Origin: Sporodiniella umbellata
Taxonomy: Eukaryota > Mucoromycota > Mucoromycetes > Mucorales > Rhizopodaceae
Length of the DNA: 64,000 bases
Reading direction: 5' to 3'
NCBI GenBank assembly: GCA_025677835.1
Contig: JAIXMR010000004.1
Location: 310,001-374,000, forward strand
The notes beneath the pieces were generated by a model, which saw only the letters and a list, made by a program, of their open reading frames with translations, had not been told where the DNA came from and did no database searches. A program made the translations under genes and the position numbers. This document shows positions 56,483 to 64,000 of the stretch, one piece after another; the stretch's first letter is position 1; each line of letters starts with the position of its first letter.

Positions 56483-57842
56483 TCTCCTGGAAGACAAACC
56501 ACATTTTCTTCAGCAAGTAATTTGGCACCAAAGTCAACGTCGGATGTAATGTCTTTGAATTTTTCAAGTTGGATACCAACCATCATATACATAGCGCCTT
56601 GAGGTGCTACTGGCTTAAGTCCGTCAATACGGCTCAAGATGGTCATGCTCAAGTCAACGTTTTCCTGTGGATTAAGAAGGTCAAAAAGAAGTGGTGGCTG
56701 AAGTATTCCAAAATACCTGTATTTGCTTGATGGTGGCTTCATAAAAAGAAGAAGGGGTCTTTTCAAGAATGTCAGGAAGTGCGGCTTGGATAAGAGAGTT
56801 GGGACCAAGAATGATTTGAGCCAGTTGATGAAGGCCTTCGTGAATTTCGCCAAAGACACCGTTTCGGTCGTGAATCAAGATCCAGCCTACACGCCAACCA
56901 GGAACAAGCCATTTCTTGGCCAGACCACCTACGGCCAACACAGGGACAGTTTGGGTCAGAGAGGCCATGGGATAGAATGCGTTTCCTTCAAAGACAAGAT
57001 CGCAATAGATTTCATCGGCAATGATGGGCACATGATGCTTTTCAGCTATTTTGAGGATAGCCTTCAGATGATCACGTGAGTAGACAGAACCACAAGGGTT
57101 CGAAGGGCTATCCGTTCAAAGTAAGCATCGCTTCGGGCGTAAACCAGACTTACTTGTTGACCAAGATGGCACTTGTTTTTTCATCGATGAGAGATTCCAG
57201 GTGTTCTAGATCTGCTTCCCAGTTTTTTTCGGGCAACAGGTTGTAATATTTAGCTTCGACAAACCGAGTGGCAGCCAGCGAACCATAGAGAGGAAATCCT
57301 GGACGAGGCAACAGAATGTTTTGACCTTCGTTACAAAGCACATTCACACACATCTCAAGAGCGCCTGAGCAACCGTTGGCCAAGATAACATCGTTAGCGA
57401 CAAGGGGGGCTTGAGGAAGACTATGGGACTGTGCAATGGCTGTACGTGCTGTCAAAGTACCTAAGATAATATCTCAATTTTCAGTTCTAATCATCCCGAG
57501 TAAAAATACACTTACCGTCCGCAGGTGGGTAACCGTTCGCACGATAGCCGTTGATCTGCTTAATAACTGCTTCATGAATGCTGGAATCCACGTTGAAGTT
57601 ACCAAAAATAGTGGGATCGCCTAAAACAACCAAAAAAAAAAAAAAAAACAGTAGGTTAAAAACATTGAAGAGTCTCGATGCTTGGGCATTGAGAACGTTA
57701 TTCTACCAATGGAAAGACTGATCAAAGGCTTGGTAGCCTGAGGGTCTACTTTAAGTTTATCCACAATGGCACGAATGGGGTTATGTGCTTGCTTTGCTGT
57801 CTTTGAAGACTTGATTTTCCAGGCGTTTCTTTCAGAGCTCAT
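56319..57842 (-). CDS. Tyrosine/aromatic aminotransferase, fold type I
   Basis: Six exons: 57842-57707, 57620-57516, 57460-57154, 57107-56717, 56664-56482, 56426-56319; 409 residues. It belongs to the tyrosine aminotransferase branch of PLP class I/II enzymes. Cofactor residues seen: NPSNPCGSV at 183-191, Asp214 and Tyr217 in ADEIYCD, the Schiff-base Lys247 in GGLAKKWLVPGWRVGW, and Arg in the PGWR motif. An N-terminal AHNPIRAIVDKL and the substrate-Arg segment near the end (NYVRFVITP) complete the fold. The KKWLVPGWR motif separates TAT from kynurenine and aspartate aminotransferases. No targeting sequence, so cytosolic. Intron 5 contains a 32-nt A-run (sense strand) directly after the donor. 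Confidence 0.93.
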
Positions 57843-58608
57843 GACTATTAGGGGAAGAAGAGTGTGAGAAAGCTGGAGGTTGGAAGCTTTACTTTATTTG
57901 AGTGAGTCATTCTGAGTTTCAACAGATGTACAGTTCTCATCCACCACGCTCTATTTTGAAGCCAAGTTTTTATTCTGGCGTTATGTAAGAAATAAGGACA
58001 ATCTAAAACTAGCGGATGGTTTTTTTCTTCTTGTCTCTTTCAACAGTTGTTGCTATTTTTCTTTTCTTTTCCAAACTCGGTGTTAATTCCTTCTCATCCT
58101 AATTTTTTTTTTTTTTTTTTTTTTTTACCCAGGGTTATCAATTCACGGTACATTTCGTACGACAATGCAGAATTGTCAAGTTTGAATGATGAAGTTTTTG
58201 CGTAAACGATTCATTTTGAAGAGAAAGCGATTTCCAGATTCTGTAGTTTATAAAAGTTCTGTGGTGTACTTTCAACCTTTTCAGTGGCGGGTTGAAAACC
58301 GGATGTTGAAAATCAGATCGTTTGTTACCATGCAAGAAAACTCTCTTGATTTTTTCTCACACTTTCAGCAAATACCGTCATTCCTACTGTATGGAATTCA
58401 TCCAATGGTGTGTGACGTATTTTCCTCTTTTTGGTAGAATAAGTAGCAGAAAATGGCTTTTGACCGTGAGTTCCAAAAACAGAACAATGACGGTTCTACC
58501 GCTTTCCAACAAAAGAAAAAAAAAAAAAAAAAGAGGGGCCCAAGGTTAGTTTTTATTAGGACAGTCCATGGGTAAGCAACTTTTGGATGGATAAAGGCGA
58601 TGAAAAGG
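57843..58608. other. Intergenic, no gene seen
   Basis: 766 bp between the aminotransferase start and the C2-protein stop. A 25-nt T-run lies at 58101-58126. Open frames on both strands (58138-58437) are short and resemble nothing. Confidence 0.45.
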
Positions 58609-59234
58609 TTATAGATTTAAAAGGTCCCAAGCGTCAGAATACCTATTAAACAAGTGAGTGTCTATCCAGACAGATGACAAGTACCGTTTCAAGTCTCCGA
58701 TATGTTCTTCGTACACGCCAAACTTTAAACAGACTTCACCCGACACGTTATTTTTCTCACTTCGTTTGCTGAGGGTATAATAAGCCTCATGGTTGGCTGG
58801 ATCGTGATAGTTTCGAGGGACGCCATCGAGTAAACCTTGGGCGTTCCTGTCAAAGATGTTTTTGAAGGGAATGGTGAATTCACCTAGAAAATCTCTACCG
58901 AATGTATCTTTATCCCATACAGTAAAGGAGAGTAACGTGGGGGTTTTTTTAGGTGCCACTTTGATATCAAATGTGGCGTTCCATTCAGGATTTAGTGTTT
59001 GCTCTACGGCTTTTGTCTTGTATTTTTTATGACTAGAAAACAAGATCAGAGAGGGGGGGGGTATATTTGAACCAAAAGAAGCTTACTTGACTCGCAACAC
59101 CACATAGGGATCCGATAAACCTGTTTTGTCTCTAACAAAAGGCTAAACATTGGATCTATTGGATGGTTTAACATTTACGCTGCAGCAAGGTTTCTAGCAT
59201 GAAGAATGCCAATACGAATGAGCATCTCGGACAT
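58609..59234 (-). CDS. Small single-C2-domain protein
   Basis: Exons 59234-59179, 59131-59087, 59032-58609; 174 residues. The chain is one C2 domain plus a C-terminal helix: MLIRIGILHARNLAA (first strand), DKTGLSDPYVVL with the Ca-binding Asp pair, KTKAVEQTLNPEWNATFDI, LLSFTVWDKDTFGRDFLGEF with the second Ca-binding Asp pair, and GEVCLKFGVYEE. Type-II phosphatidylserine decarboxylases and Rsp5-like ligases begin with similar domains, but this gene ends ~60 residues after the C2. Such proteins bind phospholipid in a Ca-dependent way; the target is unknown. Intron 1 uses the AG at 59133-59132 because two earlier AGs lead to stops. The gene starts just before a 36-nt A-run. Confidence 0.85.
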
Positions 59235-59257
59235 GGCACAAAAAAAAAAAGACCCAG

Positions 59258-59293
<36 letters not shown>
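59258..59293. repeat. 36-nt poly(A) tract
   Basis: A pure A-run flanked on both sides by the heptamer ACCCAGA (59252-59258 and 59293-59299, sharing boundary bases). It lies between the C2-protein start and the carboxypeptidase Y stop and forms most of their 152-bp spacer. Confidence 0.85.
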
Positions 59294-59295
<2 letters not shown>

Positions 59296-59386
59296 CAGAA
59301 AAAAACAATCAAAAGACGCTAGACGGCTAACTCCGACGGGTGGAGTTCAGGAACGACTTTTAAAAGCATAGGAAAGCGACATAAAT

Positions 59387-61155
59387 TTATTTTAAATCGC
59401 CACGCACCCATTGTTGTAGCATGTCAAGACCACTTTCGGGCTGATCATAGGGAACCATGTGACCTGCACCAAAGACGCGCAAGAAGGCGAATCGACCATC
59501 GTGTGTTCTTCTCAATTCACCTGCTTGTTTACCGAGCTTATGAGAGTACCATTGGGTATCGTTCGCAGCTTTGAATTCGTCATGACCAGTCCAGGGTAAA
59601 TCCAGGGTCCAGGCCTTGTTGCCCATCCAGTTACAGATAAAGTCAGCATCACCAGCGTAGATCAAGACACGGATGTCGTCTTCTAAAAGATCGGGGATTT
59701 CTCTGACATAAGGACGCATCCAATCCCCGGCCATCTGGAATCGAAAGTTGATTTGCATATTACAGCTTTCGTATTCCTCCGTCTCAGCACCGATGGCTTG
59801 CTTGACTTTGGGTAAGTTTAGATACTTTTGAACGCTTCCCAAGATTTCGTAACAGAGGTTACCCCCTTTACACTTTTCGCGTACATCGTAAGGGTTCATG
59901 CCGGTCTGTTGGTAGGGTTGGATTTGATCCTTGTTACATTTCATCGCTGCAGGCAGACAGGCAAACACGTTCTGGCTCTCGTAACAGTTTTGAATCAATC
60001 GTTCACATGCAGGGAATTGCGCTTCCATCGAGGCACATTGCGATGGACTCAGGACAGGACCGTACGAGTTCTCACACGCCATCTTGGCATAGTATTTGTA
60101 TTGAATCAAAGGATCCGTTAAACCGTTACCGATCAATAGACTCTTTAGGTTGATCTTGGCGAGCTTTTCACGGCTGTTGAAAAGTTCCAACGAGTTGAAA
60201 TTACCTTTGTTATTACGATGGATAGCCCCACCAATCGCAGGGATATAATGTCCAGCGTACGATTCACCCGAAACGTGAAAGTCAAGATCAGCGTATTCTA
60301 AATAATAAAAAAAAACAAAATGAGGCTTGAATGTCATTTTTTCCCCCCTTTTAAAAGAAGTACTTACGTGGGAACTGTTGAAAGAAGAGCTGAAGGAAAG
60401 CGTAAACATCTTTGGCGGCTGCATTGGTGTTACTAGCTCCGTTTTTACCATAAGAGTAACCGACATTCAAAGGCTTAATCGGTAGGTTAGACAGTAGTAG
60501 TAGTATAGCCTATCCTGTTTTATGGCTTACTTGATCCAAAAAGATGACGTTGGCTTTGTCATTCCATGAGTATTCGTTCAGAATAGTATCACTGCCTTCT
60601 TTGTTGACCGTACAAGGGCTAGGATGGGTGAGTTGACGCGTTAGGATTAGGATTCATTTTCTTTTACCCCAATTCCATAAAGAGACCTGTGAGAGAAGAG
60701 CATCCAGGACCGCCATTCAACCAGAGCACCAGAGGATCTTCCTTGGGTTTGTTACGAGACTCAAAGAACCAAAAGAAAAAGTGCTTATCGTTGTCTACGT
60801 CCAGATAACCAGATACCTATCATGCTTTTTGGGTCAGTTGGTTTCTTTTTATACCCCGTATGTTTTATATATATACTTGTTTCACGTTTGGATCACACAA
60901 CGAAGGCTGCTTGAATCGTAAAGCATAGTTTGAGAACGCAGGATGGCTAAAGACTTGAAATTCATCCTGCACTGGATGGAATAGATCGTTCAACGTATCC
61001 GTGGCTTGATGAAATACGTGCTGGGCATCACGCCAAGCATGCTGTCCAAAGTCCATCACTGCTTTTTGTTCAAACATCCCGGCTTCAACTGAGCCTAACG
61101 CAAACATTGAAAAGGCAATCACTGCCGTCTTGGCAAGGGAAATCAGGCTTGGCAT
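59387..61155 (-). CDS. Serine carboxypeptidase Y-like vacuolar protease (S10)
   Basis: Five exons: 61155-60877, 60816-60668, 60618-60531, 60473-60368, 60297-59387; 510 residues. Family S10 exopeptidase that removes C-terminal residues in the vacuole. Residues 1-25 are a signal sequence ([18 protein letters not shown]), followed by a pro-region of ~90 residues. Catalytic triad: Ser220 in GESYAGHY, Asp in [11 protein letters not shown] and His in [12 protein letters not shown]. The oxyanion motif [11 protein letters not shown] and a Cys-rich lid insertion ([19 protein letters not shown]) are present. The [13 protein letters not shown] stretch near the mature start is typical of yeast/fungal CPY. 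Exon joins are all in frame; the Ser codon lies in the last exon. Confidence 0.96.
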
Positions 61156-61647
61156 CAAAACTTTTTTTTTTATGGGAAATAAAAGCAAAAAAGGAAAAAC
61201 TGCAAAAAAGAATGTCATTTTAAACGAATGAGTCTTGTGCCCTTTTCTATCTCCGATAGGTTACACCCAAACGTTTTCTCAAGCTTGCTAGTCTCCACTG
61301 TTTCTATGCATTGGCATCACACGAATAATAACCATAGTCATAATATAAAAGGGTCATCCAACGATCAAGGACGCGTAAAGATAAGACAGTTACACCGGAA
61401 ATTTTTTTTTTCTAGTGTGTGTGATAAATAGCCAGTAGCTAGAGTTATACGAATCAGAGGCTTCGGAAAGCTTCTAAAGAATGTATTGGTGTATTGAAAA
61501 ACCACGAGCGTTGCACTTTTATGCATTCTGTTACGGTTTAAAAGTATATCGATTGAAAACATGCGTTGTAAATCCGAGTAGGCGGAAAAAGAGAACTCAA
61601 GCGGCCTGTGCTTAAGGGTAGTTTTGGTTCCATCATTAACTAGCCAT

Positions 61648-61690
<43 letters not shown>

Positions 61691-61932
61691 GTATACAACC
61701 TGTAACGCCAAAGCATGCCCTTATTAAAAGCTGTTTGCATGGATCGTACTCAATACACATATCGAATCTCCACATGAAGAAGGATGACTCCCTACGTCAT
61801 GAGGGGTACACAAAGATGGCTTGTCGTACCTCCGCAGCTGTTGCCTATTGACACTTGTAAAATGAACTTGAATAAAACTAGGTCTTGGATGATGGTTATT
61901 ATGGTTATTATTATTATTATTATTAAAATAAT
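61156..61932. other. Intergenic with 38-nt T-run
   Basis: 777 bp between carboxypeptidase Y start and VMS1 stop, both minus-strand. It includes a 38-nt T-run at 61649-61686 and a (TTA)n tract at 61905-61924. ORFs crossing the T-run (poly-Phe or poly-Lys) are not credible. Confidence 0.5.
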
Positions 61933-63075
61933 CTATCTAGACAACTTCTTTATTCTTTCCTCTGCCGCGCGTGCCCTCATCTCTCTTTCCAGTCGCATCC
62001 GAGCTTCAGGTGTCATGGTGGCTGTATTTAAGCTACGGTTCCCTCCTAAAGTGTGGAGGGCAGAAGCGTGCTTGGTTTTTGTTGGCTCTTTGCACCGAGT
62101 TTCTACCGCTTGTTGGGCAAGTGCTTGTTGTTCAAGTGCAAGCGCCAGCCGTTTCTTTCTTTCGTTTTCTTTTTCTTGTTTCTTCTTTTCTTTTTTGATC
62201 TGTTCTTCTTCTTGTTCCCTTGTCAGCGGGCTTGGGACACGGCCTTTTTCGAGCCATGGCCATTGGTCGGGAAAGTCACACATACATCTTCGAAAGGCAT
62301 TTCGGTTTTCTTTCTCTTTGCACATCTCGTACGCTGTTTTGCCAGCATCACTGACGATGGTAGGGTCTGCCGAGTACCGGGTGAGTAGCGCGAGAATCAA
62401 GTCGCGTGTGCCTTCGAGTGACGCCACGCGGTGCAACAGCGTAGGATAATGTCTCAAATCTTCATGAACAAGCGTCTTGGGCAAAAGACCCGAGATGGGA
62501 AGTGCATCGTGTTTTTCGATAAAGCTTAGCGTGACCGAGGTCTTGTTTTGCTTCACAAGACTCAATAGCTTCTCAATCTCAGGATCTACCGACGGGCTCT
62601 TCTTCTCCTGCACTCTCTCACCCTCCGTCTGTTTTCGTACCGGCGCCTGTCGTTTCGCCCTCTTTTCCTCCAAAGCTTTCTGTCCTTCAACGAAAGCCTG
62701 TTCATCAATCTCAATCGCCTTGACCGTGGTAAGCTCGAGGTAGACCCGCTTGAGTTCATCTAGCGTAGGTCTTTGGGTCGTAAAAGGGATCGATTGGGTA
62801 TTCTTTGGGTTTAGAATCGCTCCATCGTACTGGAATAGCGTGTTTCGATTCGCACTGTTGGCATAGATAAACACAAATTCACTCGCAACTATCTTCTCTT
62901 TCCATTGACCAATGATCTGTCGAACCTCCTCCTTCAGTCTTTGTTCGTTATGTCGGCGGATTTGGGCTCCCACTGAATTCGCTTTTCCTTTGCCATTGTC
63001 ATTGGCCGATTGGGACCCTCCTTGCTTTCGCCGTGCTATCCTTTGCTTTTTAGTCTCGGCTGGCTCGCTGGGTTA

Positions 63076-63110
<35 letters not shown>

Positions 63111-63828
63111 GTTTACTTGTATATCGATGGATGGTTTTATGCTCCACAAACTTTACGTTCGATAGGGAAGCCTGCGTATCAATCACACATCCAGCAAAAT
63201 GCCCGCCTCCCAGCATCAAAATAGACCAGTACCGTCTATGTTTGTTTTGACAAAACGCTTCTAAAGAAGTCACCATCAGGGATCGATAAATACCATAATG
63301 CATCTTTGTGTTCTCTTTATGTCGAAACCAAACAAGGGCTGAATGCCTCTTGAGTTCTGTAGCAACAAAGGTTTCGCAGGGAACCTTGCTTTGCTCTAAT
63401 AATGCTTTTTCTTCTTTTTGTTGAGAAACAAGCGCATCCACTCTATCCTCCTCCTCCTCCTCCTCCTCTTCTTCTTCACTATCACTTGTCTCCTTCTCTG
63501 CACATTCGCTAGAGCTACCCATAGACTTGGCATACCTTTCTAAAAATTCTTCAACCCCAACAGGTGATTCATTGAGCTCGAGCTTTGTCTTGATATTATA
63601 GCGATGAAAGTCGGATACATAGTGTGTTCTTTGTTCCCCTCTTGAATTGAAAATCAACTGACAGGTTCGACACCCAAGTAGATCGCTCTCTTCTTGACTT
63701 TCCAACTCCCAGGATTCTTCAACCGCTGTTTCTTTCGCTAAAGAGGTCTCTGAGATTTTGACTAGTGGCTCAAGTTGATTTACAAATTCTAAAGAGACAT
63801 TCAGCAAGTTGATATTTTCGTTCGTCAT
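61933..63828 (-). CDS. VMS1: Vms1/ANKZF1 peptidyl-tRNA hydrolase of ribosome quality control
   Basis: Two exons, 63828-63117 and 63059-61933; 612 residues. Vms1 releases nascent chains from tRNA on stalled 60S subunits and binds Cdc48. Seen in order: C2H2 zinc finger (Cys53, Cys56, His69, His75), an acidic stretch of ten-plus Glu near 115-125, the VLRF1 release-factor-like domain (YWSILMLGGGHFAGCVID, HKTIHRYT), the catalytic loop RRKQGGSQSANDNGKGKANS with Gln254, GAQIRRHNEQRL, an ankyrin-type segment (HRVASLEGTRDLILALL), a basic coiled coil, and a C-terminal VCP-interacting motif REMRARAAEER. The 57-nt intron is more than half poly(A) in the sense strand. An in-frame ATG at 63867 would add 13 residues. 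It shares a 106-bp divergent promoter with GPN2. Confidence 0.95.
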
Positions 63829-63934
63829 TGTTTTTTTTTTTTCAAGGAAAAAAGTACTGCGGTACATTCTGGAAATCTTTATCGATTATTATTAATTTTT
63901 TTTTTTTTTTTTTTTAAAAAAAATACAATAATCA

Positions 63935-64000
63935 ATGCCATTTGGACAAGTGATAGTAGGACCTCCTGGGTCCGGTAAAACCACTTACTGTTGGGGTGCA
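63935..64000 (+). CDS. GPN2: GPN-loop GTPase 2, 5' end only
   Basis: Only the first 22 codons are inside the window. MPFGQVIVGPPGSGKTTYCW has the Walker A motif GPPGSGKTT directly after a very short N-terminus, as in GPN2-type GTPases that help assemble and import RNA polymerase II. GPN1 has a longer N-terminus and GPN3 has GPAGSGKST, so GPN2 is the best fit. The GPN loop itself lies beyond the edge. Start at ATG 63935, right after a T-run/A-run (63897-63924) in the bidirectional promoter shared with VMS1. Confidence 0.85.
   Translation, partial: MPFGQVIVGPPGSGKTTYCWGA

Noticed and set aside
59132..59178. Apparent frameshift in the C2-domain gene after exon 1
   Set aside because: Resolved by using the third AG (59133-59132) as the acceptor, which joins directly to the DKTGLSDPY motif in frame.
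62477..63250. Plus-strand ORFs opposite VMS1
   Set aside because: Antisense shadows (Ser/Cys/Phe-rich, crossing a T-run into poly-Phe).
1..64000. Search for CRISPR arrays, bacterial operons, prophage, rRNA and biosynthetic gene clusters
   Set aside because: The sequence is eukaryotic throughout with spliced housekeeping genes; no direct-repeat array, no rRNA, no co-directional metabolic cluster.

Overview
The window comes from an AT-rich eukaryotic nuclear genome with dense, short introns. It is most likely an early-diverging filamentous fungus of the Mucoromycota (Mucorales-like). The clues are fungal-type orthologues (Sho1 osmosensor, GPI-anchored chitin deacetylase, Mic19, Gcn1), mostly 45-100 nt introns, very many long poly(A)/poly(T) tracts, and a Tc1/mariner transposase relic of a type common in Mucorales. 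I see no rRNA, tRNA or CRISPR. I modelled 23 spliced genes plus two single-exon secreted-protein genes and one gene cut by the right edge. About 103 introns were placed by hand; each join was checked for reading frame and for agreement with the protein family.

Region by region: 1-6.8 kb is gene-poor (a small Cys-rich secreted protein, a coactosin-like actin-binding protein, a decayed mariner element). 6.9-11.6 kb holds a perilipin-like lipid-droplet protein and PARN deadenylase. 11.7-18.4 kb holds VPS11 (HOPS/CORVET), an ALKBH8-like dioxygenase and mitochondrial citrate synthase. 18.4-26.6 kb is sparse: an unresolved coding-like stretch, SHO1, a MITE-like element, a beta/gamma-crystallin-like secreted protein and a TMBIM4/Bax-inhibitor protein. 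26.6-33.7 kb runs left to right: flavin monooxygenase, NmrA-like Rossmann protein, SWD2/WDR82, MOB1. 33.8-48.2 kb: GCN1, COQ8, NSE4, gamma-COP. 49.5-64 kb: an unrecognised 821-aa protein, MIC19, chitin deacetylase-like protein, an aromatic/tyrosine-type aminotransferase, a small C2 protein, carboxypeptidase Y, VMS1, and the first 22 codons of GPN2.

The genes do not form a pathway cluster; this is ordinary housekeeping neighbourhood. Several convergent pairs are packed extremely tightly (17, 54 and 104 bp between stop codons, and one pair whose stop codons overlap), and two divergent pairs share short promoter regions (161 and 106 bp).

The most notable observation is a textbook U12-type AT-AC intron in VPS11, with 5' splice site, branch-point motif and AC end all visible and in frame, so the organism should carry a functional minor spliceosome. 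Three GC-AG introns (two in TMBIM4, one in NSE4), introns filled with about 30-38 nt poly(A), a GCN1 that appears to lack the usual C-terminal end, and a TIR family shared by three sites are secondary points. I did not find a convincing new multi-gene system.
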